Source: Thermodesulfobacteriota bacterium
GTDB lineage: Bacteria; Desulfobacterota; QYQD01
Length of the DNA stretch: 64,000 bases
NCBI GenBank assembly: GCA_031082315.1
Contig: JAVHLC010000002.1
Span: 211,362-275,361, forward strand
Direction: 5' to 3'
The notes under the pieces are model-generated. The model did not search any database and had not been told where the DNA came from. It was given only the letters and a program-made list of their open reading frames with translations. Of this stretch, positions 47,393 to 55,910 are shown in pieces. How positions within the stretch are numbered: the stretch's first letter is position 1; every line of letters starts with the position of its first letter. Made by a program: the position numbers and the translations under genes.

Positions 47393-49435
47393 TTATTTAT
47401 GGCACAGCCTGCAATCTCTCTTGGCAAAAGGACTGTGCTCATTTTTCTTCAACAAACTTCCCTTAGCGGCTATATGTGGTTCATGACACTCCAGACATAA
47501 GCTGGTATTTTGGAGCAACCCTTGATGCGCCTTGATATTAGTAGGTTTATCGGCGGCATGGCACTGGAGACAGAGGAATGGATCACGGTTGGCCAAAAGT
47601 CCTTTTTCTTCTCCGTAATGGGGTAGATGGCAGCCGCGACAATTGCCTTGCTTGACCGGCATATGCCCCCGGGCCGAACGCAGCGCCTCCTTTAGCTGGC
47701 CATGGCAGGACAGACACAGCTCGCCGGTTTGGTTGAGGAGCAAACTGGCAAGCTTTGTACCGTGCGGGCTATGGCAGCTAATGCAGTTCCCTTCCTTTAT
47801 GGGTTGATGTACGGCCTGGGCATCTTTTCCTTTGGCCACGAAATTCTTATGACACTTCAGACAGAGTTCAGAAGGTGGGATCATCTGCTGCATAGGATAA
47901 TTACTGGCATGGGAGTCATGACAGCCCTGGCATTCTCTTCTCATAAACGGCGGGTGACCCTTGCCTTCTATACCTATCTTCTTCATTTCTACATGACAGG
48001 AGAAACAAATATCAGTCTTGGAATGCTTGAGAAGAGACTTATAATTCGCTCCGTGCGGCTTATGACATCCTGTACAATTCTTTTTACTCACGGGCGTATG
48101 AACGTATGCCTTATAAAATTTATCTCTGGCCTCCTTATGACAGCTGTAGCACAGGGCTTCCGGGGATACGCCCAGCATTCCCTTATAATTGGATCCATGG
48201 GCGTTGTGGCAGGCCGTGCACTGATCAGATGCGAGAGGTTTATGTACATAAGCTGCGCTTAGCTCTTCCTCCGTCTTCTTATGACACCCGAGACAGAGCT
48301 TCTTTTTTTCCGATTTGAGCAATTGCTTATTAGCCGCGGCATGCGCATCATGACAGGCCGTACAACCCTGCTTTTTGAGTGGCGCATGGGGCACACCTGC
48401 CTTCAAAGAACCTGCCTTCTCTTTATGACAGGTAAAACAAAGAGAGTTGACATCCTTAACCAACTGGGGAACAAAATCCGTGGCATGGGGACTATGGCAG
48501 ACCAGACACTTACCCTCTTGTATGGGCTTATGCCGGCAGACCTGTTCAAATCGCTTGGCGACCTGCTCGTGGCAGGAATAGCAAAGAGCGCCATCCTGAG
48601 CCACCGCCTTTAGCGGCTCTTTATCTGCAGATGGATGGTGGCAGGAACCACACCTTTTTTCCGCCAGAGGCTTATGTATAGAAGGCCTTAGTAACTTAGG
48701 ATGGGCTGTGGCATGCGGGTCATGGCATCCCGTACAATGCGCCTTTTCCACCGGATAATTCTGATGCGCTGCCCGGAAAGAGGCGCTCCCTGAGTTATGA
48801 CAACCAAGGCAAAGCTCTGTCTCTGGTTTTACAAGATGATCGGCCTGGGGTGAGGCATGCGGTCTGTGGCAGGTCAAGCATCCTTTTTCTACCGGGGCAT
48901 GGACCTTAGCGCCTTTAAATAGCGCCTCTTGGTGGCAATCAAAGCAAAGGCTATTACCCTGTTTTTTTAAGAAGAGTTTATTGTCGCCGGCGTGTGGGGC
49001 ATGACAGGGTATGCATTTGCCTTCTTTTATAGGGGTATGAACCGCAACTTTTTCACTTATCCCCAGTTTTTCCGCGGCATGGCAGGTATAACACAACGCG
49101 GCGCCCGGTTTCTTGAATGTCCTGATGGGTATCTTGCCATGGCGGTCATGGCATACTTCGCAGTCTTTTTTGAGCGCCGGACCATGGACATAAGGTTTTT
49201 TGAGATCATCAAATTTCTTGCCATGACAGTCCAGGCACGCCTTCGGAGCAAACCCTCGCTGCGGTCTGGCCGGACTTTCAGCACAACTTAAAACGATAAG
49301 GGCGATCGCTACTACAAGTACTGCAATGCCTATGGCGTTAAATTTTATTTTCCGAGTCCCACACCAAAGGCAGCTTCGCCGCAGGCGGACGTGCTTCGAA
49401 TTTTTCATGCGCTGCACCATATCATCAGCCTTCAT
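47393..49435 (-). CDS. 26-heme c-type cytochrome, probable lipoprotein
   Basis: The 680-residue protein has 26 CxxCH motifs, again alternating simple CxxCH with CxxCHxPH/CxxCHDxH sites, from about residue 64 to the last residues (CRLCHK). A basic leader is followed by a hydrophobic stretch ending VLSC, a possible lipoprotein cleavage site at about residue 50. With so many hemes in repeats of about 24 residues it could form a long molecular wire across or outside the outer membrane (inference). Its ATG overlaps the stop of the parvulin gene (TAATG), so the two are translationally coupled. An ATG nine codons in is an alternative start. Confidence 0.92.
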   Translation of the reverse strand: MKADDMVQRMKNSKHVRLRRSCLWCGTRKIKFNAIGIAVLVVAIALIVLSCAESPARPQRGFAPKACLDCHGKKFDDLKKPYVHGPALKKDCEVCHDRHGKIPIRTFKKPGAALCYTCHAAEKLGISEKVAVHTPIKEGKCIPCHAPHAGDNKLFLKKQGNSLCFDCHQEALFKGAKVHAPVEKGCLTCHRPHASPQADHLVKPETELCLGCHNSGSASFRAAHQNYPVEKAHCTGCHDPHATAHPKLLRPSIHKPLAEKRCGSCHHPSADKEPLKAVAQDGALCYSCHEQVAKRFEQVCRHKPIQEGKCLVCHSPHATDFVPQLVKDVNSLCFTCHKEKAGSLKAGVPHAPLKKQGCTACHDAHAAANKQLLKSEKKKLCLGCHKKTEEELSAAYVHKPLASDQCTACHNAHGSNYKGMLGVSPEALCYSCHKEARDKFYKAYVHTPVSKKNCTGCHKPHGANYKSLLKHSKTDICFSCHVEMKKIGIEGKGHPPFMRRECQGCHDSHASNYPMQQMIPPSELCLKCHKNFVAKGKDAQAVHQPIKEGNCISCHSPHGTKLASLLLNQTGELCLSCHGQLKEALRSARGHMPVKQGNCRGCHLPHYGEEKGLLANRDPFLCLQCHAADKPTNIKAHQGLLQNTSLCLECHEPHIAAKGSLLKKNEHSPFAKRDCRLCHK

Positions 49436-51111
49436 TACTTGTCAAGAGTAGAAGATTTTGCAGTAGGCAGGAATCGTTCTGTCAATTCCCGGATAAAGGG
49501 ATCATTTATCCTGACTTCAGCATCCTGTCTTAACTCTCTGGCGTAATCCGTCCATAATTTCTCATAGTTTTCCTTGACATAATCCCTTTGCACGACGTCC
49601 TTTATTTGTTCAAAGTCCTCGTAGTCAACATCGGACCTGGCCTCCAGTTTTACGATATAATACGCGCCGCCCTCTGAAAGCACATCGCTGTTCTCTCCAA
49701 CCTTCAAGGCAGAAACAGCCTTAGATAAAAAAGATAATTTATCTTCCGAAATCCAGCCCCTGTCTCCTCCCTTCTCAGCCAGGCCGTCTTCGGACTTATT
49801 TTTTGCCAGCCAGGCAAAATCAGCTCCCCCGCGCAGTTGTTCCAGGATGGCCCGGGACTGCGCCTCATCACTTACAGTAATCTGCCTTATCCGGTACTGA
49901 ACCGGCTTGAGATACTTGTCACGGTGTTTATCGTAATAATCCCTGAGGAGTTCGTCTGAAACCTTTATCTGTGGGTATATAACCTTCTGGGCAAACAACT
50001 TCTTTAGTAGGTATTCTTCGTAATACTTAAGCATGCGACCGAAATCTGCATCTTGCTCATAATGCCGATTTAAAGCAACTATATCCACAAGTTTGCGGTC
50101 GATCCAGTTATCTACAAGCTTTCTCTTTAAGGCCTGCGGATTATCCGCAACCAGTTTAGACTCCGGTATATCTTTGAGCTGTTGATAAAACTGGCCAACC
50201 GTCAATATTTCTTCTCCAATTTTTACTATAGGCCGTTCATCTTTGGCCCACTTTTCATCCCTTGCGGCGTCAATAGAAGCCGGCAATTCTGCCAACAAAT
50301 CTTCGCTTATGACTATATCGGCCTGCTTGTGATATCTCTTTAAAACTTCCTGACTTAGCGTCTCTTCTTTCTTCTTGCGAAAATGTTTTTCTGCAACCTG
50401 CCGTATCTCCTCTAAACTTTTCTCCGGTGCCGGCTTCTTCTCCTCAATTTTTATTATTTGATAGCCGGAGGGAGTTTTAATTACGGGTGTTATCTGGCCG
50501 GCCTTAAGAGAGAAGGCTATATCTCTAACTGATTCCGGGAGTTGCCACCGGCGTAAAAAACCCCGGTCTCCTCCCTTATCTTTAAACATATCGATAGAAT
50601 GCTCCCGGGCGAGAGCGGCCATATCAGAACCGGCTTCGATCTGGTCCCGTATATTCAGGGCCTTTTCCTCAGTTCCCACCGTTAGCTGGCGAAGATGCGT
50701 CTCCTCCATCTGCTCATTGTAAAATCGCCGCATCTCGTCATCGCTTACCCAAACCCTGTCCTGAACCTCTTCTTTATAGAGGCGTACCACTGATTCCCTG
50801 AGTTTATATTCGTGCATCTTATTTTGCACCCATGGATCCTTATCCAGCCCCATACGATAGGCCTCCTGGACAATCAGGCGTTCATCGATCAATTTATTAA
50901 CATAATCCATAAGGTCGAGATGCTCATCCGGCCGTACGGCCTCAGTGCGATGCGTTATCTTTAACGCCTCTTTTAAATCCCCCTCAGTTACCGGCACGCC
51001 GTCCACCCAGGCCACGGGTTTTTCACCTGAGATCATAAACCCGCTACAGGCCGCAAGCAACAAAAGCACCCCGATAATCATATAGTTTCGTAACAATATA
51101 AACAGTGACAT
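49435..51111 (-). CDS. Parvulin-type peptidyl-prolyl isomerase lipoprotein with two PpiC domains
   Basis: The 558-residue protein has a lipoprotein signal with C22 (LLLLAACSG). A SurA-N-like helical region and a first parvulin domain (about 135-230, ETHLRQLTVGTEEKA ... SGYQIIKIEEKKP) follow. Then comes a second helical segment and a second parvulin domain (about 400-495, QYRIRQITVSDEAQS ... GGAYYIVKLEARS). It resembles PrsA/SurA/PpiD foldases. Coupled to the 26-heme gene, it probably helps fold or deliver the cytochromes in the periplasm. Dedicated PPIases are known next to outer-membrane cytochrome genes in Geobacter. Confidence 0.9.
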   Translation of the reverse strand: MSLFILLRNYMIIGVLLLLAACSGFMISGEKPVAWVDGVPVTEGDLKEALKITHRTEAVRPDEHLDLMDYVNKLIDERLIVQEAYRMGLDKDPWVQNKMHEYKLRESVVRLYKEEVQDRVWVSDDEMRRFYNEQMEETHLRQLTVGTEEKALNIRDQIEAGSDMAALAREHSIDMFKDKGGDRGFLRRWQLPESVRDIAFSLKAGQITPVIKTPSGYQIIKIEEKKPAPEKSLEEIRQVAEKHFRKKKEETLSQEVLKRYHKQADIVISEDLLAELPASIDAARDEKWAKDERPIVKIGEEILTVGQFYQQLKDIPESKLVADNPQALKRKLVDNWIDRKLVDIVALNRHYEQDADFGRMLKYYEEYLLKKLFAQKVIYPQIKVSDELLRDYYDKHRDKYLKPVQYRIRQITVSDEAQSRAILEQLRGGADFAWLAKNKSEDGLAEKGGDRGWISEDKLSFLSKAVSALKVGENSDVLSEGGAYYIVKLEARSDVDYEDFEQIKDVVQRDYVKENYEKLWTDYARELRQDAEVRINDPFIRELTERFLPTAKSSTLDK

Positions 51112-51139
51112 ATCTAACTCCCCAAATTTGGCCCTTTAC

Positions 51140-51251
51140 TAAGCCGTCAGCATTCAGCTTAATGTGTTGTTTGTCTTAGATTTTTGCTGACAGCTAATTG
51201 CTGATCGCTGAAAGCGTGAAGCCGGGAACAGTAGTTTCCGGATGGACACTA
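51140..51251. repeat. Repeat family A, copy 6 (reverse orientation, one end missing)
   Basis: It has the same orientation as copy 5. The hairpin CCGGGAAC-AGTA-GTTTCCGG is at 51222-51241, with the core TTTTTGCTGACAGCTAATTGC. On the minus strand it starts TAGTGTCCATCC, and this TAG is the stop codon of the upstream CsgG-like gene. The far hairpin is absent. Confidence 0.72.
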
Positions 51252-52295
51252 CCTAACCTCAATATAAGGCAAACGCTGTACCAATTTTTTGATTACCTTT
51301 TCGGCAACCTTATCGGCCGTTCTTATTCGCCCCCAATCCAGGACTAAGATATCGTCTTCGCCCGTAGCTCCCAGTCGATCCGCCCAGATGATGGTCTTAT
51401 TAGGAACATATAAAAGACGCAGGCTGATAGCTGCCTCCGGGATAACCTGTCCTTTGGCGCCCAGATCTTCGGTATATTTTTCAACTGTTCCGAGCAGGAT
51501 GCCATCGACTTCAAGTTTCTTGCCCAGCGCCTGCAACGTATCATAGTCCAGTTCTCCCCGATACGGATAATTCTCTGAAACCAAGGTATTCCAGACCTGG
51601 CCATATTCAACGGTCGCCCAACCCGTTTTTTGCGCTATGCCCGCAAGGAATAGGTACGTGGCGATAACCCCGGCATCCCTGCGCGGGCTCAGGTTCCCAA
51701 AGGGCATTACCGCCACCCGGAAACGCCATTTCTCTTGTTCCGCCTTATCCGGCGGTGTAAACCGCTTAAGAGGAGAAAAAAGTTCCTCAATTACTATAGG
51801 GGAGAGCCCGGCCAGTGTCGTAATCTTACCCAGGCCAAGGACCGTTTTAAATTCCTCCCCACTGCGGCCGGCATATCCGCCCCAGACAATATTCCCATCC
51901 GGCACGGATACCAGGCGGGTAGAGATGGATAGTAACGGGTCATCAGAGCATAAATTTACGCTTCCCAGCAGAATATAAGCGGCCCCAAGCCCGCGATCCA
52001 TACTATGAATAATTTTATCTGAGAAACGCCCGGTGCTTCTAATTTCATGCCGCAACAGAAATCTTTCTACTACTTCATCAGGCACTATTTCAGCCCCGGC
52101 ATCTTTAAACCACTGCCGTATATAGGGCATAACCGTTTCCACGGCCTCTTTCTTATCAGAAAGGTTCTCAAAAGGCATCAGCGCTATAGCTTTTCGGGCC
52201 AGCGGCAGCCGGGCATCGCTATCAAATGCCGCCCGTCCGGCACAGGAGGGTAAAAAAATAAGGAAGGTTAAGAGAAAAGGCAGTATTTTCCGCAT
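51249..52295 (-). CDS. CsgG-like lipoprotein with two tandem domains
   Basis: The 348-residue protein has a lipoprotein signal with C18 (FLIFLPSCAG). Two similar units follow, each beginning with an alpha/beta segment like KAIALMPFENLSDKKE (about residue 35) and FRVAVMPFGNLSPRRD (about 192). Each contains a GAAYILLGSV/VDGILLGTVEKY strand and a W-x-x-R/Y late strand. This is the fold type of CsgG, TolB-N and GNA1162-like outer-membrane lipoproteins. The identification is by pattern, not a strict match. Its stop codon TAG is part of a repeat element. It follows two single-domain relatives. Confidence 0.65.
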   Translation of the reverse strand: MRKILPFLLTFLIFLPSCAGRAAFDSDARLPLARKAIALMPFENLSDKKEAVETVMPYIRQWFKDAGAEIVPDEVVERFLLRHEIRSTGRFSDKIIHSMDRGLGAAYILLGSVNLCSDDPLLSISTRLVSVPDGNIVWGGYAGRSGEEFKTVLGLGKITTLAGLSPIVIEELFSPLKRFTPPDKAEQEKWRFRVAVMPFGNLSPRRDAGVIATYLFLAGIAQKTGWATVEYGQVWNTLVSENYPYRGELDYDTLQALGKKLEVDGILLGTVEKYTEDLGAKGQVIPEAAISLRLLYVPNKTIIWADRLGATGEDDILVLDWGRIRTADKVAEKVIKKLVQRLPYIEVR

Positions 52296-52411
52296 AGGGC
52301 TGTTTCATAACTATCTAGAAGCGTCTAGATTAAAGAGACTATAGGGCAGGTCCCGCCCTACCATCAATATTTTGTTTCGAATTTCGATATTCGTATTTCG
52401 AATTTTACCTC
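52296..52411. repeat. Spacer with short inverted repeats
   Basis: It contains TCTAGA-AGCG-TCTAGA (near 52313), AGGGC-AGGTCCC-GCCCT (near 52344) and a TTCGAA-rich run near 52375-52403 (TTCGAATTTCGATATTCG). No gene is seen. It separates two CsgG-like genes in the same direction. Confidence 0.35.
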
Positions 52412-52993
52412 TCATGGATACAGTGTCCGGATTGTCTTTTTAACTACCTTTTCAGAGGCCTCGCTGATCGTATCTGCACGCGCCCCAAAATGGCGGGTCC
52501 CAAAACCCGCCCCACCGGTAGAAGCGCTTACTGACCATACAATGGACCCAGAGTCGGTCTCCGCCATAACTAAGGAGATGGAAATTTCAGGAGCGGCAAA
52601 GGATCCACCTTTTGGTTCCTCATACCTTTCGACCGAGCCTGTAAGAACGGCCTGTGCATTTAATGCCCTGCCAATTTCCTTGATCTGCTGCGGAGGCAGT
52701 GCTGTTACCGATTCCACTTTGACCGCCTTAAGGGTAGCCGAAAGATCGCCGGCTACGACCACATCCATCAAACCTGAGGCCAGAAGTTCATTAATTACCA
52801 GTCTTCTGATCCTTTCAGAAGAGAACTTCTCATTGGTAAGATTATCAAAGGGCAATACGGCCACCTTTTTTATAAAGCTAAAGTCAAAGTCCTGGCGTAT
52901 ATAAAAACTCGGCTTAGGCGCACGGGCACAACCAAAAAGGGTGAACGCCAGTAAAAGACAAATTATAAAGTGATAAGCCCCCCGTCGCTTCAT
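52412..52993 (-). CDS. CsgG-like lipoprotein
   Basis: The 193-residue protein has lipoprotein cysteine C22 (TLFGCARAP). A single CsgG/GNA1162-like domain follows (VAVLPFDNLTNEKFSSERIRRLVINELLASG, AQAVLTGSVERYEEPKGG, SGSIVWSVSAS). It is clearly paralogous to the gene immediately upstream (52990-53598) and overlaps it by four bases. Members of this group are outer-membrane-anchored; CsgG itself forms a secretion pore, but the channel-forming hairpins cannot be judged here. Confidence 0.7.
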   Translation of the reverse strand: MKRRGAYHFIICLLLAFTLFGCARAPKPSFYIRQDFDFSFIKKVAVLPFDNLTNEKFSSERIRRLVINELLASGLMDVVVAGDLSATLKAVKVESVTALPPQQIKEIGRALNAQAVLTGSVERYEEPKGGSFAAPEISISLVMAETDSGSIVWSVSASTGGAGFGTRHFGARADTISEASEKVVKKTIRTLYP

Positions 52994-53598
52994 GGTAAAA
53001 ACAGACTCCTTACTATAATCTTTACCGCATCCTCGGCTGTCTCGCCCAAGGTAGGCCCTTCAGCCTTGAAATGCCTGCCCCAGAAGCTGGTTCCGCCCGA
53101 CGTGTACTGGGTCGAAGCAATAATTGCTCCCGAAGTAGTTTCCACCACAATACAGTGAATAGTTACCTCAGGATAGGATATCGTAACACCCCGCACCACT
53201 CCAAAGGCATGGACTGAACCCACCACCACCGCCGGGACCCGCAACCGCTGTCCAATAATCTTTATATTTTCAATATGCAAGGCACTGATGGAGGTAATAC
53301 CGGCGCTCCGTATAGCATTTAGTACCTCGCCGGGCTCGATAACATCTACACGACCCCTATACAAAAGTTCTGTAATCATGAGATCTTGCACCTTTTTACC
53401 TGCATAGGGATCGTTTGTCAGATTCTCAAAAGGCATAACCGCTACCTTTGTAATCTGACGAATATCAACGCCTGAACGCAAATAAGTCTTTCGGCCGGGC
53501 GCGCAGGCAGACAAAAATACAAGCGTTAAGCACAAACAAGACAACAGAACGGCTGTCCAAATTTGATTTTTATCAGTTTTACGTATCACTGTCAACAA
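52990..53598 (-). CDS. CsgG-like lipoprotein, paralogue
   Basis: The 202-residue protein has lipoprotein cysteine C32 (VFLSACAPG) after a longish leader. It shares the core with its neighbour: KVAVMPFENLTNDPYAGKKVQDLMITELL, VPAVVVGSVHAFG, SGAIIASTQYTSGG and a late WGRHF/TRHF motif. It starts 15 bases after the beta-barrel gene and overlaps the next CsgG-like gene by four bases, so barrel and lipoproteins form one operon. A role in assembling or gating the barrel or exporting cytochromes is inference. Confidence 0.7.
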   Translation of the reverse strand: MLTVIRKTDKNQIWTAVLLSCLCLTLVFLSACAPGRKTYLRSGVDIRQITKVAVMPFENLTNDPYAGKKVQDLMITELLYRGRVDVIEPGEVLNAIRSAGITSISALHIENIKIIGQRLRVPAVVVGSVHAFGVVRGVTISYPEVTIHCIVVETTSGAIIASTQYTSGGTSFWGRHFKAEGPTLGETAEDAVKIIVRSLFLP

Positions 53599-53613
53599 TA
53601 ATGCCTTCTCCTT

Positions 53614-55893
53614 TCAGAACCGTCCGGTAAAGGATAATCCCCAGGTATGGGTATCCGTTTCAGACGATGATTTAACACGCCCAAGGGAGTAATTAAACTG
53701 AAAATCCATATACTTGTTTATCTGCCACCTATTCTGGAAGGTAAGGGTCTGGTTTTTTGTGTCCCCTGAGTCCGTCTCTTGGGCGCTCAGATTAAAATTA
53801 AGTACGGGAACCGGGAGCCAATCTATACTGTAATTCTGGCCAAAAGTACGGGCAGTTCCTGTATCGGCAGTCTGAAGCGAGGCCATAAAATTTAATAGCG
53901 CACTGGGGCGATAAGTCAAGACCAGGGACTGCTGGTTGGAGGCCGTACCAGGCGAAGGCCAGCTAAAACCATACGTAAATGTTCCACTTAGCCTGCGCGT
54001 CAGTATAGCATTTATATTACCGTTAAGAGAAAGGGTATCTGTAGTGAGATTAGTCTGAAAGGATTCTGAGGTAGTATAATTCAGGTCTGTAACCATATTG
54101 ACGCCGTCGTACAATTTAGCCAGCGTACTGAGGAGAAGGGAGTCGCTTATAGTCTGTTTCTCGGAAAAACTGTACTGCTCACTGCGTGTCGCGGAAAATG
54201 TGGCATCCAACGTATCAAGAAGCGGAGAATTAAGAGAAAAAGCGTACGTATTGGATGCCGAATCGGTGGTCCCCTCCGTATCCCACGAGTCCTGCCTTTG
54301 GAAACGCAAAGAGGTCATAAGCTTTGTATAGGGCTGCCAGTTAACGGAAGGACCCCAGCTCCGCGTAGTAGTTCCGCTGGATGCGCCTTCCCCCCCTTTT
54401 TGGGTCTTGCTGAAAATGGTTGAAAAAAGATTACTCGCCGCCTCGGGAAGGGATGATGGTTCTTCATCATTGCGCGTCAGGTAAAAACTGAATGAAACCG
54501 ACAAATCAGGCCTGGCCTTCAAGCTGGTGTTAAAATTCAGGCCCTGGTCGAACCGGTCGGTAATATCGGTCTTTTCCGTCTCATCACCATAGGCCTCTAT
54601 CTCCGTGATGTATACGTTAGCAGTGGTACCTGTTTCTGAGGTATTGACGATCTTGAAAAATCTGGCGGTCGTAGGCGTAAAGCTTACCTCGTAAAAATAA
54701 ACGTCCTCTGTCGCCGAGGTGCTCGGAGCCGGAGAAGCGGCGCCGGTTATCGCTGTCCAGTTCGATGCCGTGGTGCCCGAGTAAACAGTAAAGGTCAGTG
54801 TATCACTAAAAGCGGTGGTCTTAGCTATGTTTGTGTAAATGCGAAGGTTCTTCACTGATTTGGTACTGGTTAATTCCAGCCCTATGTTGTGATAGAGATG
54901 TGAGTTGGGGTCAGTGTTTGGCAACCCAGTGACCCCAACATCAATAGCAGTTATAGCCGTACTTTTGTCCCCATCGATAAGGGCATTTTGCGTCTCGAGC
55001 GTAAGTGTCGTTGGCGTTGGAGGTGAAGCCGTATCACGTTTATGAAGCCCCAGAAAAGGCGTTCGCTCTACGGTAACCACCGCGGCTGTGGAAAAAATAT
55101 CCGTAATATTCCGGTTATAATTGGCCTGGTAACTGGCGTTAATTGGAAGCTTGCCGTCAAAAAATGATTGGCCGTAATCCAGCCGGCCATTATGTGTATG
55201 CGCCTCCCTCTCGGTGCGATAGATATCGCCTGAAGGGGCGTCATCTGTGGTCTGGGTAAGGTAATAATTGTAGTAAAGCCTGAAGGGGGCGTAATTATAA
55301 CTTGTATTCAGAAGATAGGTGTCGGTGGTGGTATCGAGGCGCGTGGGCGAAAGATAATCAAAATCCCGTTTATGGCCCCACTGCAAGGCCAGGGTCGGCA
55401 AATCACGTGGAGATATATCAAAGCGGGCATAGGTATAATCGCCGGTCTTTCGTATCTCATCCGCCAAAGATGCGCCGCTCCAGGTCTCTGTACGTTGATA
55501 GCCGGCGCTGGCATTATAATAAGGGTTATGCAGGCTGAATTCAATCTGTGGCTCAGCGCCCTGGCTGTAAGTTTTTGTGGTTAAGCTGTCCTGGGTGGTA
55601 GAAGTCTTGTTGTGATTGGCCCGGAAATTGAGAGTATAGGTAAGCGCAGGCGTAATTTCATCGGCCAGATTTAGATAATAATTCTGAGAAAAGGTATAGC
55701 CGTCGCTTATTTTGGCGCCATCCCTTTTTTGTTTAGTTGAGTTATAACGAATATCGGCCGTGCCGCCTATACCTACCGCCCAGGCAGATGGGCCAGGATA
55801 AGTTATAAGCACGGCCAATGCTATAACTACCCTCCACAACCTTTGTAGGGCAGGCATTTTGCTGGTCATCACCTTTAAGAGTTTAACATCCAA
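53614..55893 (-). CDS. Outer-membrane beta-barrel with inserted discoidin-like domain
   Basis: The 759-residue protein has a Sec signal (residues about 20-39, ending GPSAWA). Alternating aromatic/polar beta strands fill its N- and C-terminal parts, and it ends in phenylalanine (LSFTGRF), the usual recognition residue for barrel assembly. Between about 297 and 437 lies a galactose-binding/F5-8 type beta-sandwich (NALIDGDKSTAIT at the start, ARFFKIVNTSETGTTANVYITEIEAYG at the end) that interrupts the barrel. No CxxCH is present. In the context of large cytochromes it is the likely porin part of a conduit; a general TonB-independent porin is the alternative. Confidence 0.78.
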   Translation of the reverse strand: MDVKLLKVMTSKMPALQRLWRVVIALAVLITYPGPSAWAVGIGGTADIRYNSTKQKRDGAKISDGYTFSQNYYLNLADEITPALTYTLNFRANHNKTSTTQDSLTTKTYSQGAEPQIEFSLHNPYYNASAGYQRTETWSGASLADEIRKTGDYTYARFDISPRDLPTLALQWGHKRDFDYLSPTRLDTTTDTYLLNTSYNYAPFRLYYNYYLTQTTDDAPSGDIYRTEREAHTHNGRLDYGQSFFDGKLPINASYQANYNRNITDIFSTAAVVTVERTPFLGLHKRDTASPPTPTTLTLETQNALIDGDKSTAITAIDVGVTGLPNTDPNSHLYHNIGLELTSTKSVKNLRIYTNIAKTTAFSDTLTFTVYSGTTASNWTAITGAASPAPSTSATEDVYFYEVSFTPTTARFFKIVNTSETGTTANVYITEIEAYGDETEKTDITDRFDQGLNFNTSLKARPDLSVSFSFYLTRNDEEPSSLPEAASNLFSTIFSKTQKGGEGASSGTTTRSWGPSVNWQPYTKLMTSLRFQRQDSWDTEGTTDSASNTYAFSLNSPLLDTLDATFSATRSEQYSFSEKQTISDSLLLSTLAKLYDGVNMVTDLNYTTSESFQTNLTTDTLSLNGNINAILTRRLSGTFTYGFSWPSPGTASNQQSLVLTYRPSALLNFMASLQTADTGTARTFGQNYSIDWLPVPVLNFNLSAQETDSGDTKNQTLTFQNRWQINKYMDFQFNYSLGRVKSSSETDTHTWGLSFTGRF

Positions 55894-55910
55894 CCCTTAT
55901 CCTCAGCCTA

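Noticed and set aside
47702-48262. Plus-strand frame of 186 codons opposite the 26-heme gene
   Set aside because: It arises because the regular CxxCH codons keep a reverse frame open; no signal or domain.
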